A stretch of 64,000 bases of DNA from Mucilaginibacter sp. (GCA_031292485.1 JARLHA010000010.1:48706-112705); one strand, 5' to 3'. Positions 8,507 to 17,946 are shown, counted from the stretch's first letter. The notes: generated by a model from the sequence alone, not told the origin. Made by a program: numbers and translations.

Positions 8507-10111
8507 ATGGACTTAGGGAGTATAGATATCGCAGGACAAACCTCTTCATTAGTGCTGAAAAGGCCGTGGGCTGAATTTCCCTATGATAAAGAAGTGCTCA
8601 CCTGGCTGGAGGAAAACGTGTTTTATAACTATATGCGTAAGTGCCGGTGGTTTGCCGGCAAGGCGCGCATGATCAAATTTTTAAAGGTCCAGCAATTGCT
8701 CAGTATCCCGGTGGAGGATGGACTTTCCTTTTTAATCATCCTGCATTTGGGTTATACTTATGGCGATGAGGAAAAATATGCCATGCCGGTTTCTTTTATG
8801 CCGGATGATTTTGAATTGATAGGCCATGTTAATCATAAAGCATTTATTACCAGGATAACCGTTGAAGGGAAATCAGGCTGGCTGATTGACGCCATTTATG
8901 ATTTTCGTTTCCAGGTGCAACTTTTCGACAATATATTTACCAATGCCAAAACGCCGCAGGAGAAAGGTTATTTAGTTTACCATAAAGGAAAGGGCCTTGC
9001 TTCAACCGACGAAAATATGAGTTATTTGTGCGTGGTACCCGACCTCGAGCAAAGTAATTCATCTTTAGTTTATGGCAATAAGTATTTTTTTAAACTCTAC
9101 CGCAAACTCTTCCGTGAAGTAAACCCTGAAGTGGAAATGCTGCAGTTTTTAACGGAGAAAGGAGGCTTTAAAAATATTCCCGCTTATTGCGGCAGTATGG
9201 TACTGGAGCGCCCGGGAATACCACCCGTAACACTTGGATTGATGATGCAAAAGGTGGTCAGCAAATCGGATAGTTGGGTATCAACCGGTGATGACCTGAA
9301 TAATTTCCTTTTCATGATCGTTGACAAAGTATTCGGAATAAACGAGGATGTTTTTGAAAAAGTTGAATTGCTGGGCAAGCGCACCGCTGAAATGCACCTT
9401 GCTTTGTTGACAGACAGAAAAAGCAAGGAGTTTAAGCCTGAATCTTATGACGCGACTTACATCGGTCATTTGCAAAATCATCTGAATAACCTCCTGGATA
9501 AGCGTATTAAGCTGTTAAAAGAAAACTATTCGCGGCTTGATAAAAATGCAAAATCGTTGGCGGATGATTTTATAAACAGCGAAAATAACATCAGGCATTT
9601 TTTCGGAAAAATTGCCAGCAGTCAGCTTAAATCGCAACGGATCCGCATACACGGAGATTACCATTTGGGGCAGGTGTTATTTACAGGTACCGATTACCTT
9701 ATTATTGATTTTGAAGGCGAACCGGAAAGTTCAATAACCGATCGGAAAATAAAACACTCGCCATTAAAGGATGTGGCAGGGATGATCCGGTCGTTCCATT
9801 ACGCAGTATGCGCCAAACTTTATTTCAGCAGTGAGACCCGGGAAATAAATCCGCTGAAATTGCAAAAATCGGCAGACAGGTGGTATAAATTAATAACCGA
9901 CGCATATTTAGATGCATATATGCAAACCATGGGCGATATATCGGCTATATTTGGGAGCCGTACCGAACTTAATTTTTTATTGCAGCTTCACCTGCTCGAA
10001 AAATCAGTATATGAATTGGGCTATGAGTTGAACGGAAGGCCCGATTGGATAAGAATACCCTTAAAAGGAATACAGCAAGTACTATTTGAATTAGATAAAT
10101 TTAACAGTTAA
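8507..10111 (+). CDS. maltokinase (Mak / Pep2-like)
   Basis: Makes maltose 1-phosphate from maltose and ATP, feeding GlgE. The fold is kinase-like: an N-terminal cap region (about 1-130, with NYMRKCRWFAGKAR typical of maltokinases and TreS-Mak fusions), then an aminoglycoside-phosphotransferase-like domain. The catalytic loop RIHGDYHLGQ holds D384 and LIIDFEGEP the Mg-binding D401, followed by SPLKDVAGMIRSFHYA. At 534 residues it is a stand-alone kinase rather than the C-terminal part of a TreS fusion. It lies 2 bp after glgE, so the two are translationally linked. The maltose source is likely the amylase/MFS system upstream, or a TreS encoded elsewhere. Confidence 0.92.
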   Translation: MDLGSIDIAGQTSSLVLKRPWAEFPYDKEVLTWLEENVFYNYMRKCRWFAGKARMIKFLKVQQLLSIPVEDGLSFLIILHLGYTYGDEEKYAMPVSFMPDDFELIGHVNHKAFITRITVEGKSGWLIDAIYDFRFQVQLFDNIFTNAKTPQEKGYLVYHKGKGLASTDENMSYLCVVPDLEQSNSSLVYGNKYFFKLYRKLFREVNPEVEMLQFLTEKGGFKNIPAYCGSMVLERPGIPPVTLGLMMQKVVSKSDSWVSTGDDLNNFLFMIVDKVFGINEDVFEKVELLGKRTAEMHLALLTDRKSKEFKPESYDATYIGHLQNHLNNLLDKRIKLLKENYSRLDKNAKSLADDFINSENNIRHFFGKIASSQLKSQRIRIHGDYHLGQVLFTGTDYLIIDFEGEPESSITDRKIKHSPLKDVAGMIRSFHYAVCAKLYFSSETREINPLKLQKSADRWYKLITDAYLDAYMQTMGDISAIFGSRTELNFLLQLHLLEKSVYELGYELNGRPDWIRIPLKGIQQVLFELDKFNS

Positions 10112-10132
10112 CGGGCCCGCGGGCTAAACTAT

Positions 10133-12241
10133 ATGGCGAAAAAGAAAATTGACACCGCAAAAGATGCACCTGTTGAAATTGCAGATGTGAAAAAAGCTAA
10201 ACCAGCTGCAAAAAAAACAGCCGTAGCAGATAAATCAGAAAAATCTGCAGTATCGAAAAGCGCTTCAAAAACTAAAAAGGCTGAACCCACTGCTCCGCAG
10301 GTTAATGCCGTTGAACCCTACAGCCGTTTTACTGATTTTGATATCGCATTGTTCAGATCAGGCAAGCATTATAAACTGTACGAGAAATTAGGCTCGCATG
10401 TAATTGAATTTAATGGTGTTACCGGAACGTACTTTGCGGTTTGGGCGCCAAATGCCCAATATATTTCTGTTATCGGAAATTTTAACGGATGGAACCGCGG
10501 TTCGCATGGTTTATATGTTCGTTGGGATGGATCAGGTATTTGGGAAGGTTTCATTCCTAACGTTGGCAACGGCGAAACCTATAAATATTATATCAAATCA
10601 TCCACAGGTGCCGACCTTGAGAAGGCCGATCCGTTTGCATTACGCTGGGAAGTAGCGCCCCGTACAGCGTCTATCGTGGCTGATACTTACTATGAATGGA
10701 GCGATGGTGAGTGGATGAAGGAGCGGTACAGGCACAATGCCCTTGACAAACCTTATTCGGTTTATGAGATGCATGTTGGCTCATGGGCGCGCAGTCCCGA
10801 AAGCCCGGATGAATTTTTAACTTATACCCAACTGGCAGATAAACTGGTTCCCTATATTAAAGAAATGGGCTTTACACACGTAGAGTTTATGCCGATAATG
10901 GAGCACCCCTATTATCCGAGCTGGGGTTACCAGATCACTGGTTTTTTTGCTGCATCGAGCAGGTATGGCTCGCCGCAGGAGTTAATGATCCTTATTGAAA
11001 AACTGCATGAGGCTGGCATAGGAGTAATCCTTGACTGGGTACCCTCGCATTTTCCGGGAGACGCTCACGGACTTTATAATTTTGACGGTACGCATTTATA
11101 TGAGCATGAAGACCTGCGCAAGGGCTTTCACCCGGATTGGAAATCCTACATTTTTAACTATGGGCGAAATGAAGTCCGCGCATTTCTAATCAGCAACGCG
11201 CTATTCTGGCTCGACAGGTACCATGCCGATGGCCTGCGTGTTGACGCGGTAGCTTCTATGCTTTACCTTGATTACTCACGTAACCACGGCGAATGGGAAC
11301 CAAACATTTATGGCGGCAATGAGAATTTAGAAGCCATATCATTTTTAAAGGAATTTAATGAAGCCGTTTACAGTCATTTCCCGGATACGCAAACAATTGC
11401 CGAAGAATCAACATCGTTTACAGGGGTAAGCCGCCCGGTTTATACGGGCGGGCTTGGGTTTGGCATGAAATGGATGATGGGTTGGATGCACGACTCGATC
11501 AAATATTTCTCAGCGGATCCGATCTATCGTAAATATCACCACAACCAGATCACATTTAGCCTGATATATGCCTTTACCGAAAACTTTATGCTTCCTTTTT
11601 CGCATGATGAAGTGGTTTACGGCAAGGGCTCCATGCTGCGTAAAATGCCCGGCGATGAATGGCAGCAATTTGCCAACCTTCGCCTCCTTTACAGTTATAT
11701 GTTTACCCATCCGGGCTCCAAATTGCTTTTTATGGGTGGAGAATTTGGCCAGGGAACGGAATGGAACTTCCAGAATTCATTAGACTGGCATGTACTTGAA
11801 TATCCAAACCATCAGGGTATAAAAGAAGTGGTGAAGGCATTGAACCAGCTTTATAAGGACGAACCGGCCTTATATGAAAAGAGCTTTGATTATAATGGTT
11901 TTGAGTGGGTTGACGGCGGTAATGCAAACGACTCTATATTGATATATAACCGTAAAGGCATTGATGAAGCCAACGAACTGGTAATTGTTTTGAACATGAC
12001 CCCAATGGTGCATCACGACTTTAGGGTAGGGGTACACACAACAGGTAAATGGGGTGAAATATTTAATTCAGATGCAAAAAAATTCTGGGGCAGCGGAATT
12101 GATAACCCAAAACCTATAAATACCGAAACGGTAAACTGGCACGGAAGGGAGCAATCAATAAAAATCACCATCCCGCCATTGGCCGCAATTGTATTTAAAA
12201 AAGAAAAAACGGTGCCACCAAAATATGAGTTGAAAAAGTAA
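10133..12241 (+). CDS. glgB: 1,4-alpha-glucan branching enzyme
   Basis: Adds alpha-1,6 branches to the glucan elongated by GlgE. An N-terminal CBM48 is at about residues 90-180 (GTYFAVWAPNAQYISVIGNFN), then the GH13 barrel: DWVPSHFP, GLRVDAVASMLYLDYSR with the nucleophile D371, TIAEEST with the acid/base E424, and PFSHDEVVYGKGS. Residues 1-60 are an extra Lys/Ala/Ser-rich, low-complexity tail (repeated KKA, KTKKAEP) that resembles a histone-like or linker segment and is not part of the usual enzyme. It follows the maltokinase gene by 21 bp. The GlgE-Mak-GlgB order argues for maltose-1-phosphate-based glycogen synthesis. Confidence 0.96.
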   Translation: MAKKKIDTAKDAPVEIADVKKAKPAAKKTAVADKSEKSAVSKSASKTKKAEPTAPQVNAVEPYSRFTDFDIALFRSGKHYKLYEKLGSHVIEFNGVTGTYFAVWAPNAQYISVIGNFNGWNRGSHGLYVRWDGSGIWEGFIPNVGNGETYKYYIKSSTGADLEKADPFALRWEVAPRTASIVADTYYEWSDGEWMKERYRHNALDKPYSVYEMHVGSWARSPESPDEFLTYTQLADKLVPYIKEMGFTHVEFMPIMEHPYYPSWGYQITGFFAASSRYGSPQELMILIEKLHEAGIGVILDWVPSHFPGDAHGLYNFDGTHLYEHEDLRKGFHPDWKSYIFNYGRNEVRAFLISNALFWLDRYHADGLRVDAVASMLYLDYSRNHGEWEPNIYGGNENLEAISFLKEFNEAVYSHFPDTQTIAEESTSFTGVSRPVYTGGLGFGMKWMMGWMHDSIKYFSADPIYRKYHHNQITFSLIYAFTENFMLPFSHDEVVYGKGSMLRKMPGDEWQQFANLRLLYSYMFTHPGSKLLFMGGEFGQGTEWNFQNSLDWHVLEYPNHQGIKEVVKALNQLYKDEPALYEKSFDYNGFEWVDGGNANDSILIYNRKGIDEANELVIVLNMTPMVHHDFRVGVHTTGKWGEIFNSDAKKFWGSGIDNPKPINTETVNWHGREQSIKITIPPLAAIVFKKEKTVPPKYELKK

Positions 12242-12333
12242 TAAGATTGTGACGGAACAGGTCTAATTAATTCATAACCTTTCTTTTAGCTACGACGTAA
12301 AAGGATGTATTACTTGTATTAATCTTTTATGTT

Positions 12334-12525
12334 ATGAATCCGAAGTATCGTTTAATTTATTTAGTCCTTGGCTTTGCCGGGTTGATTGTGTTGATTTATC
12401 ATCTTGCTACTAACCTGTTTGAATATCCGGGCGAGATTTTAATGATAGCAATACCCGATATGATCGTTTTTTTCTTTGCTTATAAAACCTACCCTGCTGA
12501 AGCCAGGATGGAAGTAGAAAGATAA
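12334..12525 (+). CDS. small two-helix membrane protein, copy 1
   Basis: 63 residues with two hydrophobic stretches (about 8-25 and 32-50) and a charged tail. It starts MNPK and contains FEYP and YKTYP. The next gene has the same landmarks, so the two are tandem paralogues. I do not recognise a named family. The start is the only ATG in a sensible place, and the gene stands alone after glgB with a spacer of about 90 bp. Confidence 0.7.
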   Translation: MNPKYRLIYLVLGFAGLIVLIYHLATNLFEYPGEILMIAIPDMIVFFFAYKTYPAEARMEVER

Positions 12526-12548
12526 TTTTATTACCGGTTGTTTTGTCT

Positions 12549-12556
12549 TAACTTTG
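12549..12556 (+). promoter_or_regulatory. possible Bacteroidota -7 element (TAACTTTG)
   Basis: TAACTTTG matches TAnnTTTG about 110 bp before the second small membrane-protein gene. No TTG lies at the expected distance upstream. The resulting leader contains a GC-rich inverted word (CCCCGG ... CCGGGG). Confidence 0.4.
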
Positions 12557-12666
12557 AAAAAGATCAAAAGTTTAAAGCAAGCGCCGGAATATGTTACCCC
12601 GGTTTTGATTAATTAAGCGGGGTACCGGGGAATGTATAATTATTAATAAACTAATAAATCCTTTAT

Positions 12667-12858
12667 ATGAACCCCAAATTTCTGATCCTATACCTTATAG
12701 CGGGGACGCTTGCACTCATTCTGATCATCTTTCAAATTGTTTTTGAATACCCTGTGCTTAACTTTACGGGGATAATATTAAATTTGATCATGTGCCTGTT
12801 TTTTTACTACCTGGCGTATAAAACCTACCATGAGAAAAAGGATAGGGAGTTGATGTGA
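12667..12858 (+). CDS. small two-helix membrane protein, copy 2
   Basis: 63 residues, paralogue of the preceding small gene: both start MNPK, carry FEYP after the first hydrophobic segment and end the second segment with an AYKTY motif before a charged tail (EKKDRELM). Function unknown. The 141-bp spacer between the copies contains a GC-rich inverted repeat around 12593-12632, which may form a leader hairpin. Confidence 0.7.
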   Translation: MNPKFLILYLIAGTLALILIIFQIVFEYPVLNFTGIILNLIMCLFFYYLAYKTYHEKKDRELM

Positions 12859-12934
12859 TTTTAGCTAAAAGCTAAAAGCTTTTGCTTCCCTGTTTTTTAT
12901 TCAAAGCTTTCTGCTTTTCGCTTTCGCCTTTACG

Positions 12935-13150
12935 CTACTTTAATTTTCCGGCGTATTTTTCAATCACCTTCCACGTGCTTTCATCCGAATCAAATACCGA
13001 ATTAAGTCCCTGTTCTTCGCCACCCGGGTCGCCCATAAATTCATCGCCGTCTTTCCAGAATATTTGCCCCGGGATTGGCCTTGCTATGCCTCCAAATGCC
13101 CAAAAATTGCAGCCGGCAATGCCTGCGTTACTTAATTTAGTGTTTTCGTT
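12935..13150 (-). pseudogene. C-terminal remnant of a GH5-type beta-mannanase
   Basis: Read on the minus strand, this open stretch of about 71 codons ends at a TAG (12937-12935). It contains GCNFWAFGGIARP, then W-DGDEFMGDP and EEQGLNSVFDSD and ends KVIEKYAGKLK. This is the typical tail of Bacteroidota GH5 endo-beta-1,4-mannanases, where it completes the barrel and ends the enzyme. Nothing of the catalytic N-terminal three quarters remains: an in-frame TAA lies just upstream, followed by the gapA terminator. It is therefore a deletion relic. The plus-strand reading of the same DNA is not a plausible protein. Confidence 0.8.
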
Positions 13151-13224
13151 TTAGCAAATGATTGCTAAAATGAGGTGCTTATTTTGCAGGGAAGGAGATA
13201 GGCGAAATAGGGAATAATGAAAAA

Positions 13225-13247
13225 AGCCGGCCCCAATGAGGCCGGCT
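13225..13247 (-). terminator. gapA terminator
   Basis: Eight-base perfect stem AGCCGGCC/GGCCGGCT with loop CCAATGA, followed on the minus strand by a run of T. It lies 26 bp after the gapA stop codon. Confidence 0.85.
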
Positions 13248-13272
13248 ATTTTGCAATTTAGGATATTTGGAT

Positions 13273-14274
<1,002 letters not shown>

Positions 14275-15123
14275 TTAATTTTTACTTGAAAAGTATGTTA
14301 ATAAATTATTTATGGGCTCTTTAATAATGTTTGCGATTTTTAGATTTACCTCGTCAGCTGCCTCATATAAATAGTCCTGAAAGTCTGCTGCAACCAACCC
14401 TGCAAAGTACAAAAAAGCGTCGGGATGTTCATCATGCAATGGTAATAAATATACTTCAAACAGTTGATTAAAACCTTTCTTAATTATACTTTTTATATAA
14501 TTATCTTCTTTATTTTCTATATAAAAGTCTGTGAATGAGCTTAAAAATAGTGCGGGCTGCTTTTGGCGGTAAACTTTTTCAAGCAAAGTTTTCCGGTCAA
14601 GATCATAACGCTGTACAAATTTTTTGTGGATATTGGGCGGGAGGGTTTCACTCATATAGCCTTTAATCAATTGTCTCCCCAGCCAGTTTCCCGAGCCTTC
14701 GTCGGCTAAAATATAGCCCAGGCCATAGTTGTTTGGTTTTACTTTTTTACCATCGTACCAGGCAGCGTTTGAGCCGCTGCCGATAATGCAGACTATCCCC
14801 TGTGTGTTTTTACAACAGGCAATTGCCGCGGCCACCAGATCGTGCTCAACACTTACTTTGCCGTATTTAAAAAAAGTTGAGAAAGCTTTTTGCACAACGC
14901 CCTTCAATTCAGGAGAAGAAGAGCCTGCGCCAAAAAAATAGATCTTTTTAATTTCTTCGGCATGATGGATCAGGTTGATGTTTTTGCTTAGCAGCTGAAT
15001 AATACCCTTTTCGTCGTTCAAATAGGGATTTATACCACTGGTTCTGAAAGATGCTATTACCCTTTCTTTGTCAGCAAGCCTCCAATCGGCATAATGCGAT
15101 CCGCTATAAACAACTGCAATCAT
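14275..15123 (-). CDS. BadF/BadG-type sugar-kinase homologue with degenerate phosphate loop
   Basis: 282-residue ASKHA-fold protein related to N-acetylglucosamine kinases. It shares landmarks with the paralogue at 17086-17946: FGAGSSSPE for YGAGCSTDE, IIGSGSNAAWYDG for ILGTGTNTCLYNG, and LADEGSGNWLGRQL for LGDEGSGCYIGKKL. The first phosphate-binding loop is changed: where the paralogue has IIADGGSTKTNW this protein has AVVYSGSHYADW, losing the Asp and Thr/Lys that normally bind Mg-ATP. It may be a weak or dead kinase, for instance a sugar-sensing partner. It sits 4 bp after pfkA and 6 bp before gapA, which ties it to glycolysis. Confidence 0.85.
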   Translation of the reverse strand: MIAVVYSGSHYADWRLADKERVIASFRTSGINPYLNDEKGIIQLLSKNINLIHHAEEIKKIYFFGAGSSSPELKGVVQKAFSTFFKYGKVSVEHDLVAAAIACCKNTQGIVCIIGSGSNAAWYDGKKVKPNNYGLGYILADEGSGNWLGRQLIKGYMSETLPPNIHKKFVQRYDLDRKTLLEKVYRQKQPALFLSSFTDFYIENKEDNYIKSIIKKGFNQLFEVYLLPLHDEHPDAFLYFAGLVAADFQDYLYEAADEVNLKIANIIKEPINNLLTYFSSKN

Positions 15124-15127
15124 TTTT

Positions 15128-16114
15128 TTAGATTGAGAGTATTTCGGCCATCTTCATCAAATCTTCTTCCAGTTTAAATTCGTGTTGTGTGAGTGCTTCT
15201 TCAAGGGTGGTTAATTTAATATAATTTGCTTCAAGACCAACCATCATTTGGGTTTTACCGGCTATCAGGGCATTTACTGCAGCAAATCCCAGGCGGCTTC
15301 CCAGTACTCTGTCAAATGCTGAAGGGCTCCCGCCGCGCTGCAAATGGCCCAGTATGGTCACTTTTATATCGTAATTTTTAACCTGCTTTTCCACCAATTT
15401 TGCAATATCATAAGCGCCCCCATGTTTATCACCTTCGGCAACGATTACAATACTTGATGACTTTTTCTTGCTTTGCCCGCTCTTAAGGTTTTCTATCAGG
15501 TCATCAATTGCCGTCTCTTTTTCTGGTAATAAAATTGCCTCGGCGCCGCAGGAGATTCCCGCACGCAATGCAATGGCTCCCGAATCGCGTCCCATTACTT
15601 CGATAAAGAACAAACGATCATGTGCATCGGCAGTATCCCGTATTTTATCGATAGCCTCAATTACAGTGTTGGTAGCCGTATCAAAACCAAGGGTGTAGGT
15701 TGATCCGTACAGGTCGTTATCAATAGTGCCGGGTACACCCATTACTGCGATATCAGGGTATTTTTTCGAAAAGCGCAGTGCGCCGGTAAAAGTTCCGTCG
15801 CCGCCGATAGCTACCAGTGCGTCAATCCCGCGTTTCTTTAAATTCTGGTAAGCAATTTCTTGCCCTTCGTCGGTGCGGAATGGTAAGCAACGCGCCGTTT
15901 TCAGGATTGTTCCGCCTAAATTTAATATGTTACTGACAGATCGCGTACCCATCGGGAACATATCATCTTCGATAAGCCCCTGGTAACCACGCCTGATCCC
16001 CACTACCTCTAACCCGTTATATATTGCCGTTCTTACAATCGAGCGAATACAAGGGTTCATTCCCGGTGCATCTCCGCCCGATGTGAGCACTGCAAGTTTC
16101 GAAATTTTATGCAT
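15128..16114 (-). CDS. pfkA: ATP-dependent 6-phosphofructokinase
   Basis: Phosphorylates fructose 6-phosphate, the committed step of glycolysis. At 328 residues it has the bacterial PfkA length. LTSGGDAPGMN is the N-terminal nucleotide loop, IGGDGT (103-108) the ATP site with the glycine at 105, and GTIDND (129-134) contains the catalytic D132. FIEVMGRDSGAIA and GHLQRGGSPSAFDR are the usual substrate and allosteric segments. It is the first gene of the operon with the kinase-like gene and gapA. Its promoter region (16115-16241) faces the Nudix-type regulator and holds twin palindromes. Confidence 0.96.
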   Translation of the reverse strand: MHKISKLAVLTSGGDAPGMNPCIRSIVRTAIYNGLEVVGIRRGYQGLIEDDMFPMGTRSVSNILNLGGTILKTARCLPFRTDEGQEIAYQNLKKRGIDALVAIGGDGTFTGALRFSKKYPDIAVMGVPGTIDNDLYGSTYTLGFDTATNTVIEAIDKIRDTADAHDRLFFIEVMGRDSGAIALRAGISCGAEAILLPEKETAIDDLIENLKSGQSKKKSSSIVIVAEGDKHGGAYDIAKLVEKQVKNYDIKVTILGHLQRGGSPSAFDRVLGSRLGFAAVNALIAGKTQMMVGLEANYIKLTTLEEALTQHEFKLEEDLMKMAEILSI

Positions 16115-16161
16115 TTTTATACTGCTATTTTACAGCCACGAATATAGTGTGTGAAAATTAC

Positions 16162-16182
16162 ACCATTAAATTTAATTTATTT
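16162..16182. promoter_or_regulatory. operator candidate, copy 1
   Basis: The 21-mer ACCATTAAATTTAATTTATTT contains the perfect 12-bp palindrome ATTAAATTTAAT (16165-16176). An identical 21-mer lies exactly 40 bp downstream. Both lie between pfkA and the divergent Nudix-type regulator gene. Confidence 0.75.
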
Positions 16183-16201
16183 TTTTTTACATTAGCGGTT
16201 G

Positions 16202-16222
16202 ACCATTAAATTTAATTTATTT
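16202..16222. promoter_or_regulatory. operator candidate, copy 2
   Basis: Identical to 16162-16182, with its palindrome at 16205-16216. A 40-bp spacing is close to four helical turns, so both sites face the same side of the DNA. It ends about 20 bp before the regulator's TTG start. Confidence 0.75.
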
Positions 16223-16241
16223 ACCTAAAATTATCAAGGTT

Positions 16242-16937
16242 TTGGAAGTAAAACTACCTTCGTTTGATTCAGTCTTTTCGGTTGACTGCGTAATATTTGG
16301 TTTTGAAGCGGGAGAACTAAAAATATTACTCATTGAACGAAATGAAGAGCCATATAAAGATTGGCTGGCTTTGCCTGGCTATATTGTTGAGCAGGACGAA
16401 AGCATTGACGATGCCGCTGAGCGTATTTTATACGAGCTAACCGGCCTTCGTGACTTGCATATGCAGCAGTTTCATACTTTCGGCGAGGTGAACAGGCACC
16501 CGCAGGGAAGGGTAATCACCGTTGCTTACTATGCATTGATACGCATAAACGGGCAAAAAGAATTGCGCCCGATAACGCAATATGCGCGTAAAGCATTCTG
16601 GCATCCGGTGAATGAATTGCCTAAACTGGCGTTTGACCACTCCGAAATTTTTAAAACTGCTTTTAATAAAATACGCAGGCGGCTAAACTATCAGCCAATC
16701 GCTTTTGAATTGTTGCCTGAGAAATTTACGCTTACCCAGTTGCAATCGCTTTACGAAGCTGTTGAGAACAGGAAGCTGGATAAAAGAAATTTTCGTAAAA
16801 AGATGCTGAGCTATGGATTTTTAAAAGAGCTCGACGAAAAGCAAAAGGGGGTATCTTATCGCGCTGCCAAGTTGTATAAATTCGACAGGCGCAAGTATGC
16901 TAAGATATTTCATAATGATATGAACCTGGATAAATAG
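16242..16937 (+). CDS. NrtR-like transcriptional regulator with degenerate Nudix domain
   Basis: 231 residues: a Nudix domain (about 10-140) followed by a winged-helix-like C-terminal part (about 145-225, with EKFTLTQLQSLYEAV). The Nudix box region reads EQDESIDDAAERILYELTGL; against the consensus REUxEE it has R-I-L-Y-E-L, so two catalytic glutamates are lost and hydrolysis is unlikely. That is the pattern of NrtR-type sugar-sensing repressors, including those that control pentose or hexose genes in Bacteroidota. The start is TTG with AAGG upstream; no ATG lies nearby. It is divergent from pfkA with twin palindromes between, so it probably controls the glycolytic operon and itself. The ligand is unknown. 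Confidence 0.85.
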   Translation: MEVKLPSFDSVFSVDCVIFGFEAGELKILLIERNEEPYKDWLALPGYIVEQDESIDDAAERILYELTGLRDLHMQQFHTFGEVNRHPQGRVITVAYYALIRINGQKELRPITQYARKAFWHPVNELPKLAFDHSEIFKTAFNKIRRRLNYQPIAFELLPEKFTLTQLQSLYEAVENRKLDKRNFRKKMLSYGFLKELDEKQKGVSYRAAKLYKFDRRKYAKIFHNDMNLDK

Positions 16938-17092
16938 TTCGCAGTTTATAGTGGGCAGTTTGCAGTAGAACTACGAAAGGAATAGCTAAATAGAAACAAA
17001 GAGAGCTGCGATGATTTTCACCGCAGCTCTCTTTGTTTATTGATTATAAGACTTTACTGCAAACTGCTAACCAAAAACTGCCAACTCAAATC
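16937..17092. repeat. inverted tandem-word element with a terminator in the loop
   Basis: The left arm (16937-16971) and the reverse complement of the right arm (17050-17092) share CAGTTT--GGCAGTTTGCAGTA-type words, roughly 27 of 34 positions. The right arm runs into the end of the 17086-17946 gene. The arms enclose the terminator at 16994-17038. Confidence 0.65.
16994..17038. terminator. bidirectional terminator between convergent genes
   Basis: Perfect 17-bp stem AAACAAAGAGAGCTGCG / CGCAGCTCTCTTTGTTT with an 11-base loop. It lies between the plus-strand Nudix-type regulator and the minus-strand kinase gene, and ends in T-rich sequence in both directions. Confidence 0.88.
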
Positions 17093-17946
17093 TGCAGATG
17101 CGATAATTCCAAATGGAACTTAACCAGGTTATCTATAGGCGAGCGGATGATATTGCCTACAACCATGCCATTTTCAACTACCAGTTCTTCAAGCACATTC
17201 CTGAAGTTGTAACCTACTGAGCCTATACAATTGAAAGTGTACTTCTGATAATCCGGGTAATGGGTAACCAGGTTACGGAAAAAATCCTCGAACGAACTTC
17301 TTACAATGTTGCGTGAATATTCCAGGTTCACCGGGCTGTCATAAACAAATTTGCTGAAACTGGCGCAAAAACGGTTGGCCCTTGGTTGCGTATATACTAT
17401 CTCGTTAATATCGTCGGGCGTTAACTTATAGGTGTTCCAAAAATTTTCGCGTACAGCGTCCGGCATATAGCCTCGCAAATAATCTACTAAGAGCTTTTTG
17501 CCGATATAGCACCCGCTGCCTTCGTCGCCCAGGATATAAGCGCCTGAATCGATGTTATGGGTAACTTCGCGGCCATTATACAAGCAGGTATTGGTGCCGG
17601 TGCCCAATATGGCAGCAAAACCTTCAGTGTTTCCCAGCAGGGCCCTGGCAGCGGCCAGCAAGTCGTGCCCGATAAATACTTTTGCCTTTTTAAAAACTAC
17701 CTGCATCGCTTCCTTAACAAGATTGCGCATTTCGTCGGTCGAGCAGCCTGCGCCGTAATAGTTTACTTCGGTTATCTCATCTCTTTCAAGATCAGTTGGC
17801 AAAGTCTCATCAAGGGATTTGATAATGTAGTCCTTTGGCGCAAAATAAGGGTTGTAACCTTCGGTGTTAAAATACACCTTTTTACCTTCTTCGGTAACCA
17901 GGCACCAATTGGTTTTAGTTGAGCCACCGTCAGCAATAATGATCAT
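17086..17946 (-). CDS. N-acetylglucosamine kinase-like protein (BadF/BadG/BcrA/BcrD ATPase family)
   Basis: 286-residue ASKHA sugar kinase, probably acting on N-acetylglucosamine or another amino sugar in the cytoplasm. The phosphate-1 loop IIADGGSTKTNW at the N terminus is intact, and the second phosphate segment ILGTGTNTCLYNG and LGDEGSGCYIGKKL are present. It is the active-looking paralogue of the degenerate protein at 14275-15123. It is transcribed alone, convergent with the Nudix-type regulator. Substrate specificity cannot be read from the sequence. Confidence 0.87.
   Translation of the reverse strand: MIIIADGGSTKTNWCLVTEEGKKVYFNTEGYNPYFAPKDYIIKSLDETLPTDLERDEITEVNYYGAGCSTDEMRNLVKEAMQVVFKKAKVFIGHDLLAAARALLGNTEGFAAILGTGTNTCLYNGREVTHNIDSGAYILGDEGSGCYIGKKLLVDYLRGYMPDAVRENFWNTYKLTPDDINEIVYTQPRANRFCASFSKFVYDSPVNLEYSRNIVRSSFEDFFRNLVTHYPDYQKYTFNCIGSVGYNFRNVLEELVVENGMVVGNIIRSPIDNLVKFHLELSHLQI

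Noticed and set aside
12882..13154. Plus-strand ORF of 90 codons
   Set aside because: It is the antisense of the mannanase remnant. The minus-strand reading has clear GH5 motifs, while the plus-strand protein is Ser/Pro/Phe-rich and has no family features.
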